This document shows positions 55,201 to 64,000 of a DNA stretch of 64,000 bases, in pieces (the first letter of the stretch is position 1; each line of letters starts with the position of its first letter). Origin of the DNA: Odiellus spinosus. Taxonomy: Eukaryota; Arthropoda; Arachnida; Opiliones; Phalangiidae. Where the stretch lies: the NCBI GenBank assembly GCA_963920705.1, contig OY987240.1:4883426-4947425 (forward strand), read 5' to 3'. The notes under the pieces were generated by a model. The model had not been told where the DNA came from. It made no database searches and saw only the letters and a program-made list of their open reading frames with translations. A program made the position numbers and the translations under genes.

Positions 55201-56640
55201 TTTCTGACTAGGATGTCCGAGACGCTTGTGCCAAAGTTCTACTTCTACGGCTTTATTCATATGACTGTTCATCTTTCCATTATTGTTACTTCTGGAATCT
55301 ACAGGAATACTTTTTAAATCAGTCCTGACATACGCATCAAGTATATATAAGTTGTCCCGTAAATACGAGATCATGAAGAACTTGTTATTTTGATCATAAA
55401 CCTTTATTATACCCTTCTTGATAATTGCTTTGAAGCCACTCTCATCTATTTTTCTTGCCGATAGTAAATTTCTTGAATAATTGGGAACATAAATAACGTC
55501 TCTCAGATATATTACGTCTTCGCCTTTATCTCTTCGTATCATCAAAGCAATATCTCCTTTACCTATCGCTTTCGCCGTCCCTTGCGCTATTTCAATTGGT
55601 GAATCCGTTTCTACGTAATTATGGAACCATTCTCGTCTATTACAAAAATGATGCGTTGCTGCGCTATCGTATATCCATGAATCCTTATCACAGGTAACTG
55701 CTACTAATGCTGAAGAAAAAAATGATTGTTCCATACGTTTATGATATTTTTGTTGTTTGTAATTTCGCTTCTTATCTCTTTGGACAAATTTTTCTGATTG
55801 TTTATTATCGGGACAATCATATAATACATGACCTGGCTTATTACATTTATAACAGGTCTGTTCTGCTCTACAATCCTTTGCCATATGCCCATGCTTTTTG
55901 CAATTGTAACACGTATTATTATCCCATCGACGACTCTTCTCATTTTTATTAATCTTCTTCGGTACTTTCATAGATGATGCAAACCCTGTTTGATTTAACG
56001 TACCATTGTCAATATCTCCACCCGCTACTCGTTTTAATCTTTCATATTCTGATATTAAGAGGGGCTTGACGTTACTTGGTATAAATTCAGCATCACTAAG
56101 AGCATAAAGTCGTCCAACGGTATTATCGTATTGAGTGGGTAAAAATTGAATCATTTGATACGCAACCTCATCATCGCTAATCTTCTTTCCAGCTAACTCA
56201 AGTTGATCCGCTACGCTCAGAACTCTCGCTATAAATGATGACATTGATTCTGGAGGAGTATATTTAAGGTTAACGAACTCTGCTCTTAACGTGGCTATTC
56301 TGGTTCTCGATTTCGGTTGATATATATCTGCTAATCCTTTCCACGCTTCTACTGCTGTATTAAACCGTGCTATAATCTTCTTATGAGAATCATCTACGGA
56401 TAATGCTATACGGGATAAAGCCCTTTGTTTTCGAAGTTCATACCTTTCTAATTCTTCTGGTTTCGCTGTAGAAGCAGGTTGAGTATCTGTGCCAGCAATA
56501 ATACCCCACAAGCCACAGTCCAATAGTACCATCTTAATATCAAACTGCCATTGATCATAGTTTTCATCATTAAGCTTCTTGAATGATAGAAAATGATCCG
56601 AAGTAGATGAAAAATCTGCTCGTTGTAATCCTTCTGCCAT
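52264..56640 (-). CDS. Copia Gag-Pol polyprotein (first element)
   Basis: 1,458 codons, ATG 56638-56640. Order: UBN2-type Gag; two zinc knuckles ('CYNCKKHGHMAKDC' 244-257, 'CYKCNKPGHVLYDC' 263-276); aspartic protease ('DSAATHHF' about 325, with Ala in place of the usual Gly); GAG-pre-integrase ('WHKRLGHPSQ'); integrase with 'YTDVWGPAP', 'RTDNGMEYC' and 'NGVAERYNRT'; Copia reverse transcriptase with 'VKCAYLYG' and 'IIYVDDIILLA'; RNase H with 'TDASWASD' and 'STMESEYMAL'. All catalytic blocks are present, so it may be active. The DSAA protease form is shared with the third element, so it is a lineage trait. Confidence 0.96.
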   Translation of the reverse strand: MAEGLQRADFSSTSDHFLSFKKLNDENYDQWQFDIKMVLLDCGLWGIIAGTDTQPASTAKPEELERYELRKQRALSRIALSVDDSHKKIIARFNTAVEAWKGLADIYQPKSRTRIATLRAEFVNLKYTPPESMSSFIARVLSVADQLELAGKKISDDEVAYQMIQFLPTQYDNTVGRLYALSDAEFIPSNVKPLLISEYERLKRVAGGDIDNGTLNQTGFASSMKVPKKINKNEKSRRWDNNTCYNCKKHGHMAKDCRAEQTCYKCNKPGHVLYDCPDNKQSEKFVQRDKKRNYKQQKYHKRMEQSFFSSALVAVTCDKDSWIYDSAATHHFCNRREWFHNYVETDSPIEIAQGTAKAIGKGDIALMIRRDKGEDVIYLRDVIYVPNYSRNLLSARKIDESGFKAIIKKGIIKVYDQNNKFFMISYLRDNLYILDAYVRTDLKSIPVDSRSNNNGKMNSHMNKAVEVELWHKRLGHPSQKRLKELYQKNMVRGLPEIKGDMDVCVPCRISKAAKTPSYGREINTKKVLQLVYTDVWGPAPIPSQGGARYFISFIDDYSRKAKIYTMQTKDEAFEKYQEYKKWAERQTGQQLQRLRTDNGMEYCAKKFVILLKTEGIQIERTNTYSPQMNGVAERYNRTVMDGVRTLLNDAKLPQEFWGEALMTFVYLSNRLPHTKIPDVVPEEKWSNRKPSVHHLRKFGCLAFSFLPKIKRDKLSNRAKVGIMVGYATHTIGYRIWCPMEKKVLETRHVSFDESQHGIDSCKNVKETSVYLYNDHWPDVEVDDNITSEETESESEAEREAIETESEVEGAKEEVEHEENTKIIVKNSQSLPVPKRKHNQEGTITQTNEVKETNEAKNIPTGWTRKEVTRKTGNSKGRIDIYYFNEEGKKLRSARNVFDECKDKGLTYEDYEFIFKKKCKEVATVPDKKQVAKLSENMEAHCLEIPNSFDEAIKSPEADLWQEAMGIELETIKAREVYDLVPKPNDKKVIGNRWVYVAKKKATGEIARFKARLVAKGFTQKPGEDYDHTYAPVVTFSLIRFFLLIFVVSLGWLHKHLDVKCAYLYGTIDEELYMSQPKGFIEPGKEDYVWRLKRALYGLKQSGRQWFTELDRTLIKMGLERLTSCNCVYRFRNDAIIIIYVDDIILLARNDFTMKNIYDRLAQEFEVTDLGQLNHFLGVDFDFSNNGQLRINQTTYITKIAKDMNICLEEKLFVPLSTGVSLTKQDSEKNESTLEPMYRKMIGILLYISQRTRPDITFIVSALSRFTSNPGKKHYEYLQRVLRYVCSTSEYGIHYDATTNIQLETFTDASWASDQDDRKSISGYVVRMGNNPVCWRSTKQVSVALSTMESEYMALAEAAKEVIWMNRILEEILPMTEPLRYEHPLILCDNQSTILFAENNIENSRSKHIDLRYHFLRDCINKNIFEINFVNTNKNLADLFTKLLPKQKFVEFLMMLKLI

Positions 56641-56672
56641 AGTCCTTAAGCCTTTGTCAAATCGCGAACCAC

Positions 56673-56687
56673 GCTACGTGCTACCAT
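56673..56687 (-). promoter_or_regulatory. Primer-binding site of the first Copia element
   Basis: On the minus strand TGGTAGCA follows the 5' LTR after a two-base gap. It fits the CCA-proximal end of initiator tRNA-Met, but only for about eight bases. Confidence 0.5.
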
Positions 56688-56688
56688 T

Positions 56689-56969
56689 TGTTGATCAAAC
56701 GCGATATTTTGTTAATTGACGATGGCGGAATAAAATAAACTCATATTATTTAATTGTATATAAAGTATTAATTTATTAACATATTATTTAAGTTCAACTA
56801 GATATAAAATATTAGTCTACTACTCATGACTACTCACGATGAGAGTATTAACTGGACTGCCTTGTTCAGACAGACGAACTACAAAATTAAAGGGGGGGAA
56901 GGGGGGGGGACCTTCGACCTATGACGTAATATATCAAAGTACAATCCCATGGTTTTTTTTTTTATAACA
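56689..56969 (-). repeat. 5' LTR of the first Copia element
   Basis: 281 bp. Promoter-like TTATAAAA is near its transcriptional start end (56960s on plus). Followed by the GATCT duplication. Confidence 0.95.
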
Positions 56970-56974
56970 GATCT

Positions 56975-57470
56975 GAAGAGGTCCTAAACAACACTACAAT
57001 AGTCTTAAGACTGCACCAAGACTTGACATAATGAAAGACTTCCGCAAGACTTCTTAAGACTACTTAAGACACCCGAAAGACTTTCCCAAGACCTCTTAGG
57101 ACTAACTTTTTTTGGTAAGGGTTAAAGGAAGATTATTAGGTGAAAATTTCGTACCCATTTTAATTTATCGGATTCCTTGCAATTAAATATATCCTGCTGA
57201 ATTTTTCACATTTTTTTTAAAAACTTATTTCGATGAGAATTAATTAAAACTTAATTAGGCTTATCTATACGTTTGAATTTTTCACTTTTGCCAAAGGCCC
57301 AATCAGAGCTAAGAGCCAATGACAGGAGACTCTATCGAACTCCTAGCGACATCTAGGTGATAAAGATCTTGGTTTAAATTGAAGATTTGAAATAGAATAG
57401 TTTACTAATTTTCTCCAATAGAAGCGGCAGCTACGTTTTAAAAACTATAAGCTTCGCTAGTAACGAGCTT
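56975..57470. other. Repeat remnant and unassigned sequence
   Basis: About 56990-57110 is a string of 'cttaagactt/aagac' words that continues the element cut by Copia. From 57120 to 57470 I see no gene. Confidence 0.4.
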
Positions 57471-57647
57471 TGGATGATAATGATGTAGTTAAATAAGAAA
57501 TAAATCTAGACAAGCGAATAGGCTCTTCCAAGAGAAACAAGTAAAACTAATTTATTAAGTTAAACTCCGAACTATTTATACAGATATCAATCAGCATAAA
57601 AAACAACTAGATAAGATTGATAAGGATCAAAGGTTAAAACTCCAACA
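57471..57647 (-). repeat. 3' LTR of the second Copia element (left edge approximate)
   Basis: On the minus strand it starts TGTTGGAG right after a purine tract (TTGAGGGGGAG, 57648-57658), and contains TATAAATAG. The other edge is set at TG near 57471, which I could not confirm because the partner LTR is outside the window. Confidence 0.6.
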
Positions 57648-57661
57648 CTCCCCCTCAATCG

Positions 57662-60600
57662 TTATTGAGGTGTAACTTGAAAGAATCTTGAAATGGAGTT
57701 GATTCCCATTTCATCGCGACAGTAATCGTTCTTCGGCGAGAAAAGTCCTTTGGTTAAGATATCTGCAGGCATATGTTCAGAACGCAAATACTTGATCTTG
57801 ATGGATCCTTCTTTATAGGCATCTCGTACGAAATGGTGACGAATGTCAATGTGCTTAGTGCGAGCATGAAAGACTGGATTTTTGACGAGTAATTGAGCAC
57901 CTTGATTATCATTATAAAGCATTACGGGAACGTCGTAATCAGGCGATAATTGCCGCATGAATTTTCGCAAGTGAATAGCTTCCTTCGTAGCTTCAGTCAG
58001 GCCCATGTACTCTGCTTCGGTGCTACTTAATGCCACGCTTCGTTGCTTGCGTGACTCCCAAGTGATGGCTGCTCCCCCTAGACGAAATGCATAGCCGGTG
58101 TACGATCTACGATTGTCCAAGCAACCTCCCCAATCAGAGTCCACAAAACCTTCTAGATATCTTCCAGTTCTGTAGTATACTATCCCAAGGTCCAGAGTTC
58201 CTTTAAGGTAACGAAGTACTCTCTTTGCTGCCTTCCAATGATGTTCTGTGTAACAAGAGTTATATTGACTCAAGGAACTCACGGCATAAGCTATATCGGG
58301 TCGTGTCGCAATGGCCAAATATAGTAATGAACCAATAAGACTCTGGTACGGGAACTTGTTCATCAATTGTTGGGACGTCTCGTCAGGAGCCGGCATTTGT
58401 AATTTAGAATTTGCATCCATCGGTGTAGCTATCGGTTTAGAGTCTTGCATGCCAAACCGTTCAAGGAGTTCCGTAATATAGCGTTTCTGGAACATACCAA
58501 TTTTTATTCCATCTATGTTGGACTGCTTAAACTCAATACCCAATCCGTAGTGGATAGGTCCAAGATCTCGTAATTTGAAGGTTTCGCTCAGACTTTTCTT
58601 GATTGTTGCTAGCCATACCATATCGTCCGTAACAATGAAATTGTCATCAACATAGATTATTACTATTTTAGTGGTGCAATTCATATCCGGGTAGTAGTAT
58701 ACGCAAGGATCCGCATCAAGTGGCTTCATTCCAAAGACTTTAAGTTTCTCGTCCAATTTCCGGTACCATTGCCGACCAGCCTGCTTTAGACCGTAAAGAG
58801 CTTTAGTTAGTTTGCAAACTCTATTACCTTGACGTAATTCATGTAACCATATTTCTGCCGTTTTTAATGTAGTTGGTGAATGATTTTCGTAAACAATTTC
58901 TTCTAGTAGTAGCTCAAGATAGTCAGGGACTGCCATGTAAATTTCTTCTTCTAAATCTCCATTCAAGAAGGCGGTGGTAATGTCGAGTTGATGGACAATG
59001 AGCCCTTTTTCCGCAGCTAAAGCCATCACTGTGCGTATAGAACTCAGACGAGCCACTGGTGCAAATGTCTCTTGATAATCAATGCCGTATCGCTGTGTAT
59101 ACCCTCTGGCCACCAGTCTAGCTTTGCGTCGTTCTAGTGTCCCGTCAGCTTGGTACTTATTTCGTAAAATTATTCTATTTCCCACGAGTCGTCTATTCGA
59201 TGGCTTTGGCACAATTTTCCATGACTCGTTCTCTATTAGTGACAGGAACTCGTTTTTAATGGCTTTGTACCACTCGAGAGCATCTGGACCATTTACAGCA
59301 TCGTGAAATGACACCTCTGCGATTTGTGATACTTCGATATTAATCTCGTCTGACTCTTGCTCGACTGCGTCTGGCTCTATCTCGTTGTGTTCAGTTTCTC
59401 CCGGTATGGGTAATTCTGGCGGCTTTTCATTTGACTCGGCTGGCTCTAACTCCAAAGGACCACATCGGAAATGTTTCTCTGGTCTTCCCTTTGGTCCTTG
59501 TACAAAACGAGGACGACCGCCAACTCGTCGATATCCAGCTGGTGGAACGGCAGCATAAATCACCCCCGTAGGATGCAGTGGCTCAGAAGTTACAGGAATG
59601 TTCGACTGGTTAAAGACAGGTAAAAGCAAATTATGTTGATTTAATTGATCGTCATTAGGACTTTTTAATAAAACAACATCTTCGATGAAATCTTCATATG
59701 AACCTCCGCTTGTAAAATGACCAATGCATTTGAATTCTCGGGTGATAGTGATTTTGCGGGACCCATCAATCATTACTCTATAGGCCTTTTGTGTGTCGCT
59801 GTAACCAACGAAGATACAGGGCAAGCCTCGTGCCTCGAACTTCCCTTTACTAGATCTTTTATCCAACATGAATCCTTTCATACCAAATAATTGAAAATGA
59901 GTGACGTCGGGTTTCTTCTTGGTCCATAGCTCAAAAGGAGTTTTCATTTTAATGCTTTTGGATGGGCACCGATTTCTGATATGATTAGCAGTATTAATAG
60001 CTTCAGCCCAAAAAGATGGTGGAAGCTTCGCCTGTATGATCATGCAACGTGCCATCTCCACCAGAGTGCGATTGCGCCGTTCAGCTATGCCATTCTGTTG
60101 TGGCGTATTCGGTACCGTTGTACGATGGATTATGCCATTTTTGGAGAGATATTCTTTCATTTCATGACTGCAGTACTCCCCTCCGTTATCAGATTGGATT
60201 TGCTTCAGAAGAAAACCGCTCCTTTTCTCCATTAACGACTTGACCTCTAGAAATGCCGGAAACAAGTCACCTTTACGTCTCAAAAATCGGACTTCACTCC
60301 AACGTGTATAATCATCCGTAAATGTGGCAAAGAACTTTGATCCTCCTATTGACTCGGTTCTCATAGGTCCACAAACGTCCGTGTGAAGTATTTCTAACGG
60401 CTGACAGGTACGAGAGATTAGCGAAGTTCGAAATGGTGACTGAACCATCTTTCCAGCTAGACAGACAGGGCAAGTCGAGAGGTGATCTTGAGATGAGATT
60501 GTAATGTTTAAATATTGTAGCACCTCACGTAGGGCCGCTTCATGTAGATGGCCAAACTTTTCATGCCAGAGCTGTAATTTGGATGCAGTCTTTAATTGGG

Positions 60601-61210
60601 TAACTTGAGCAGTTTCATACCCTTTGTGTGCATAATATAATTCTCCCTCGCGTTTAGCAACGAGTAGAATGTCGCCTTCGTTACTGACGACGTGTGCCTC
60701 ATCCTTTTTGAAAATGACGGTATGGCCGGAATCGGTAATCTTGCTAACTGAGAGAAGATTGGATCTTAATTCCGGAACGAAAAGAGTGTTGGTAAGAGCG
60801 ATCTGTCGTCGTCCGAGTTCTTTTATGAATACGGTCCCTTTTCCTTTTATGGGAATAGTCGATCTATCTGCAAGGTTAAGTGACATATTCTCAGAACGAA
60901 CCATTTTGTGAAAGGAATTCTCTTGAGCGCACATGTGAGAGGAACATCCGCTGTCCAAACACCATCGTCCTTGTTGGTTCGTAGGTTGGGGACCCGTCTC
61001 TATGGTAAAGGCAAAAGGCGAGGCTGCAAACGAATCTTCAGTGACCTTGGAGACCGTTTGATCTGACATAGCCGTCTTTCTATCTGGACAGGTAGCTGCT
61101 TTGTGGCCGAGTTTACCGCAAACATAGCAATTTCCAGGTCTTCTAGACGGATTATCCTTTAGCTTTTCTATTGGTAGTTGACTAAAACTTTGACCTAACT
61201 TCTGATTGGT
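57662..61210 (-). CDS. Copia Gag-Pol, second element, 5'-truncated
   Basis: An open frame from 61210 to TAA-type stop at 57662. It begins inside Gag: zinc knuckle 'CYVCGKLGHKAATC' (61129-61088), then protease 'WCLDSGCSSHM', GAG-pre-integrase ('LWHEKFGHLHEAAL'), integrase ('HTDVCGPMRT', 'QSDNGGEYC', 'NGIAERRNRT'), RT ('DITTAFLNGDL', 'IIYVDDNFIV') and RNase H ('VDSDWGGCLDNRRSY', 'SSTEAEYMGL'). The Pol is full length. The protease is the standard DSG form and the sequence differs widely from the first and third elements, so it is a separate Copia lineage. Gag upstream of the knuckle is missing: a stop (61211-61213) and then the third element follow. An ATG at 61067-61069 lies after the knuckle and is not the natural start. 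Confidence 0.9.
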   Translation of the reverse strand, partial: TNQKLGQSFSQLPIEKLKDNPSRRPGNCYVCGKLGHKAATCPDRKTAMSDQTVSKVTEDSFAASPFAFTIETGPQPTNQQGRWCLDSGCSSHMCAQENSFHKMVRSENMSLNLADRSTIPIKGKGTVFIKELGRRQIALTNTLFVPELRSNLLSVSKITDSGHTVIFKKDEAHVVSNEGDILLVAKREGELYYAHKGYETAQVTQLKTASKLQLWHEKFGHLHEAALREVLQYLNITISSQDHLSTCPVCLAGKMVQSPFRTSLISRTCQPLEILHTDVCGPMRTESIGGSKFFATFTDDYTRWSEVRFLRRKGDLFPAFLEVKSLMEKRSGFLLKQIQSDNGGEYCSHEMKEYLSKNGIIHRTTVPNTPQQNGIAERRNRTLVEMARCMIIQAKLPPSFWAEAINTANHIRNRCPSKSIKMKTPFELWTKKKPDVTHFQLFGMKGFMLDKRSSKGKFEARGLPCIFVGYSDTQKAYRVMIDGSRKITITREFKCIGHFTSGGSYEDFIEDVVLLKSPNDDQLNQHNLLLPVFNQSNIPVTSEPLHPTGVIYAAVPPAGYRRVGGRPRFVQGPKGRPEKHFRCGPLELEPAESNEKPPELPIPGETEHNEIEPDAVEQESDEINIEVSQIAEVSFHDAVNGPDALEWYKAIKNEFLSLIENESWKIVPKPSNRRLVGNRIILRNKYQADGTLERRKARLVARGYTQRYGIDYQETFAPVARLSSIRTVMALAAEKGLIVHQLDITTAFLNGDLEEEIYMAVPDYLELLLEEIVYENHSPTTLKTAEIWLHELRQGNRVCKLTKALYGLKQAGRQWYRKLDEKLKVFGMKPLDADPCVYYYPDMNCTTKIVIIYVDDNFIVTDDMVWLATIKKSLSETFKLRDLGPIHYGLGIEFKQSNIDGIKIGMFQKRYITELLERFGMQDSKPIATPMDANSKLQMPAPDETSQQLMNKFPYQSLIGSLLYLAIATRPDIAYAVSSLSQYNSCYTEHHWKAAKRVLRYLKGTLDLGIVYYRTGRYLEGFVDSDWGGCLDNRRSYTGYAFRLGGAAITWESRKQRSVALSSTEAEYMGLTEATKEAIHLRKFMRQLSPDYDVPVMLYNDNQGAQLLVKNPVFHARTKHIDIRHHFVRDAYKEGSIKIKYLRSEHMPADILTKGLFSPKNDYCRDEMGINSISRFFQVTPQ

Positions 61211-61285
61211 TCATGAACCCACCTGAGTTTTCCTGTCGTCTGCTCTACAACTAAAACCTTCACTTCCTCTCTAGTCCCAGTTGGG

Positions 61286-61387
61286 TGTTGTTGATATATC
61301 GTTTTAAGTTATGAGTTTTAATTAATAAATAGTTTTAACAATGTTTTATGATTGTAAGATTCTTTCACTGTTTAAAAATATCCAACA
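61286..61387 (+). repeat. 5' LTR of the third Copia element (left edge uncertain)
   Basis: Ends TCCAACA at 61387, two bases before the primer site. TGTTG at 61286 would give matching ends and a short LTR of 102 bp; an edge at about 61204 is also possible. The second LTR lies beyond the window. Confidence 0.5.
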
Positions 61388-61389
61388 AG

Positions 61390-61402
61390 TGGTATCAAAG
61401 CG
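61390..61402 (+). promoter_or_regulatory. Primer-binding site of the third Copia element
   Basis: TGGTATCAAAGCG follows the LTR, close to the TGGTATCAGAGC initiator-Met primer site of many Copia elements. Confidence 0.75.
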
Positions 61403-61548
61403 TGGTTAACAGTGAATGTTGAACTTACATCATTTGATTTAGCCAACCGAGGCTTAGTGATGGATCATAGGAAGTTTTGACAAGTCGTGTTTTGACTTTT
61501 GCGACCCCATAAACATTTTCGGAAATTCAAGCGTGAGAGAAATCCAAG

Positions 61549-64000
61549 ATGGCGGAACGAGAAGCCATTTTTTATTCTGGGCAAGTTGAAAAATTGAATT
61601 CGGAAAATTATAAAAATTGGAAGTACGAAATGGAGATGGTTTTGAGGGACAAAGGTTTATGGGAAATTGTAAACAAGACAGAAACTGAGCCAGCATCAAC
61701 AGCGGAAGCAGATGTTAAGGCCAAGTATAATTTAAGAAAATCCAAGGCTTATTCAACAATTGCATTGGGAATAACTATTGATTTAAGAAGTATAATAGCA
61801 GAAGCTACAACAGCTAGTCAGGCGTGGGACAAGTTAAGGAGCGCTTTTCAACCGACGTCAAGGGCTCGAATTGGTGTTTTAAGAAAGGAATTTTATACAA
61901 TTGAATATAAAGAAGGCGAAAGTATGCCATCATTTATTGGAAGACTTTATAGTATCAAGAATCAGTTAACAGAAGCTGGTGAAACTATAGCGGAGAAAGA
62001 CATAGCCTATCAATTGATATCATCATTACCTGAAATTTATGAACCTTTAGTCCAACAGATTTATCAATTTACAGACACTGAGTTTACACCAACAAATATA
62101 AAACAGAAGCTTATTGGAGAGTACGGCAGACAGATTGAAAAGAATCGTATATCAGAAAATCGCGCCGCTGCTGACGTTTTAATGGCTCAAGCTAAAAGCC
62201 AACGGGGAAGAGACGAAGGAAGTAAGAGTTGGAGATTTCAACCAACTGGATACCGAGATAATCAACAGAGATTTTTCCAAGGCACGTGTTTTAATTGCCA
62301 AAAACGTGGGCACAAATCATCCGAATGTACGAAACCATCGGCGAACGATAACCAAAGAGAAGGTCACGATATGAGAGAAACTAGAGACCGAAGAGAAAGG
62401 AAGGATATAAGATATCTGAAAGATCAAAGGGAGAAACGAGATTTCAGAGATCAGCAAGGAAGGAAAAAGCAAGAGAAACATTGCCTATTTGCATCTGCCT
62501 TGGTATCATCGACAGCAACAGCGAATGATGATTGGATAATCGACTCAGCGGCCACACACCACTTCTGTAATCGGCGTGAGTGGTTTTCTACTTATAATGC
62601 ATTAGAAGCTGAGGCAACATGTGGCGAGGGGAAATCTAAAATTAAAGGAGTTGGAGATATTAGAATTCAAGTTGGCGGAAAAACTGGAGAGATGATAAGG
62701 CTTAAGGAAGTAGTTCATACACCTGGCATGAGACGCAACTTGATCTCTGGACGAATAATTGATCAATCGGGCTACAAAGGAATTACAGTAAATTCGAAAT
62801 TTACCGCTTACGACAGAAATGGGGATTACGCGTTTGAAGCAAAATTAACAAAAGACAATTTCTATACGCTACAAGACGCTGAAGTAATAACAAAAGAAGA
62901 CTCAATTAATGAACTTCACGAATATAATTCATCTTCTATGAAGATATCAACAAATACCATCGATTTATGGCATAAACGTCTCGGTCACGTAAACGAGGCA
63001 GATTTGAATTTCATGGCAAAGAACCAAATGTTACACGGACTACGCCAAATCCAAGGAGAGCTAAATACATGTATATCCTGCAGATTGAGCAAGAGCATAA
63101 AACAAAGTCATCCAAATATAGGCGAAATTAAAAGTAAAGAACTTCTGGAGCTTGTTCATTCAGACGTTTGGGGACCAGCCCGCATTACATCGGCAGGGGG
63201 AGCGAGTTATTATATAACATTTATCGATGACTACAGTAGACATATTTGGATTTACATTATGCATAAGAAGAATGAAGCTTTCGCATGTTTTGAGAAATTT
63301 AAACGGCTCGTTGAAAACAGAAGCAACAAGAAAATTAAAAGTCTTAGAACGGATAATGGACTTGAATACTGCGCGAAATACTTTACCAAGTTTTGTGAAG
63401 AAGCGGGAATCGAACATCAAAGAACAAATACGTATTCACCACAAATGAATGGCGTTGCTGAAAGGGTAAACCGGACATTATTAGACATGGTACGAACTTT
63501 ATTGGAGGATGCTAAAATGCCTTCAAACTTATGGGCCGAAGTGGTAGTTACAGCTGCATATTTAAAGAATCGCTTACGTCATTCATTACTCGGCAAGAAA
63601 GTTCCTGCTGAATTTTGGATCCATACTAAACCAAGTGCTAACTACCTCAAGAGATTCGGTTGCCTAGCTTTCGTAAACATTCCAAAACAACAACAAAGGA
63701 GTAAACTACACAATCGAGCAAAACTGGGAGTATTAATTGGTTATGCAGCTCATACGAGGGGATATCGAATCTTTTACCCAGAACAACTAAAAGTAATAGA
63801 GACAAAACACGTTACATTCGACGAAGAACGATTGGGACTTGAATATCTGAAACATTCAAGAAGAGAATTTCCTGAGAAAGAAGTATTCTGGTCCAGAGAC
63901 GATGAAGAAGATGATGAAATAGTCGTAAATAATAAAGCACTTCAGGAAGAAATCCTTTTACCAGAAGAGGCTTTGGAAGAAATTGCTACTAATGAAGATA
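61549..64000 (+). CDS. Copia Gag-Pol, third element (runs off the window)
   Basis: ATG 61549-61551, then 817 open codons to the window edge without a stop. Gag of UBN2 type ('LNSENYKNWKYEMEMVLRD'), one zinc knuckle ('CFNCQKRGHKSSEC', about 250), a basic Arg/Glu/Asp-rich linker, protease 'DSAATHHFCNRREW' (about 332), GAG-pre-integrase ('LWHKRLGHVNEADL'), and integrase ('HSDVWGPARI', 'RTDNGLEYC', 'NGVAERVNRT'). RT and RNase H would be outside the window. The close likeness to the first element, including DSAA, puts both in one lineage. It begins where the second element's gag breaks off, so it probably inserted there. Confidence 0.93.
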   Translation, partial: MAEREAIFYSGQVEKLNSENYKNWKYEMEMVLRDKGLWEIVNKTETEPASTAEADVKAKYNLRKSKAYSTIALGITIDLRSIIAEATTASQAWDKLRSAFQPTSRARIGVLRKEFYTIEYKEGESMPSFIGRLYSIKNQLTEAGETIAEKDIAYQLISSLPEIYEPLVQQIYQFTDTEFTPTNIKQKLIGEYGRQIEKNRISENRAAADVLMAQAKSQRGRDEGSKSWRFQPTGYRDNQQRFFQGTCFNCQKRGHKSSECTKPSANDNQREGHDMRETRDRRERKDIRYLKDQREKRDFRDQQGRKKQEKHCLFASALVSSTATANDDWIIDSAATHHFCNRREWFSTYNALEAEATCGEGKSKIKGVGDIRIQVGGKTGEMIRLKEVVHTPGMRRNLISGRIIDQSGYKGITVNSKFTAYDRNGDYAFEAKLTKDNFYTLQDAEVITKEDSINELHEYNSSSMKISTNTIDLWHKRLGHVNEADLNFMAKNQMLHGLRQIQGELNTCISCRLSKSIKQSHPNIGEIKSKELLELVHSDVWGPARITSAGGASYYITFIDDYSRHIWIYIMHKKNEAFACFEKFKRLVENRSNKKIKSLRTDNGLEYCAKYFTKFCEEAGIEHQRTNTYSPQMNGVAERVNRTLLDMVRTLLEDAKMPSNLWAEVVVTAAYLKNRLRHSLLGKKVPAEFWIHTKPSANYLKRFGCLAFVNIPKQQQRSKLHNRAKLGVLIGYAAHTRGYRIFYPEQLKVIETKHVTFDEERLGLEYLKHSRREFPEKEVFWSRDDEEDDEIVVNNKALQEEILLPEEALEEIATNED

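Larger units (their letters stand above)
51878..56969 (-). mobile_element. Complete Copia LTR retrotransposon (first)
   Basis: LTRs of 281 bp at 51878-52158 (3') and 56689-56969 (5'), apparently identical, with TGTTG/TAACA ends. Target duplication GATCT at 51873-51877 and 56970-56974. It carries a primer site, a polypurine tract and a single open Gag-Pol frame. Identical LTRs mean a very recent insertion. Confidence 0.96.

Overview
The window looks like arthropod (probably insect) nuclear DNA: AT-rich, dense in nested transposons, with TTAGG-type telomere-like tracts, BEL/Pao and Copia retrotransposons, short GT-AG introns and at least two recognisable host genes (INO80C and PTCD3). I cannot name the species. 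Nothing looks bacterial, and I saw no rRNA, tRNA or CRISPR array.

1-29.7 kb. Two long inverted arms (762-3208 and 27303-29663) enclose a very large DNA transposon of about 29 kb (about 19 kb without later insertions). The arms carry tandem ~199-bp units, as in Foldback-type elements. On the minus strand, an originally single frame of about 1,700 codons (15570 down to 4088) encodes an N-terminal unknown region, a PHD finger, a ubiquitin-specific protease domain, a Mutator-like (MULE) DDE transposase core and a C-terminal Ulp1/SENP-like protease. It is now split by a BEL/Pao insertion (9072-15168), a 284-bp hairpin (8504-8787), two single-base slips in homopolymers and one in-frame TAG. On the plus strand, at the other end, lies a spliced gene for an ALKBH2/3-like AlkB dioxygenase with an RGG-rich N-terminal region (25465-27496). 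A second DNA transposon of about 4 kb (21268-25245; 6-bp target duplication; its own spliced DDE-type gene with one slip) sits inside. The giant element, with its chromatin reader, two ubiquitin/SUMO-type proteases and DNA-repair dioxygenase, is the most interesting object here.

29.7-46 kb. This is a graveyard of small elements: a decayed LINE 3' end, a 427-bp palindrome with telomere-like repeats at its centre and a perfect 8-bp target duplication, foldback MITEs, hAT-like MITEs, and repeat copies matching others at 40 kb and 49 kb. INO80C (38547-39068) lies between them. A lone first exon of a THAP-domain gene is at 45.6-45.7 kb.

46-51.3 kb. An intact single-exon PTCD3/mS39 mitochondrial ribosomal PPR gene (46644-48626, minus), further MITEs, and an orphan acidic first exon (50842-51287).

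51.6-64 kb. Three Copia elements. The first (51878-56969) is complete, with apparently identical LTRs, a 5-bp target duplication and an open 1,458-residue polyprotein. The second (57.5-61.2 kb, minus) has a 3' LTR and Pol but its gag is cut off. The third (about 61.29 kb to the window end, plus) starts where that gag ends, and its frame runs off the window.
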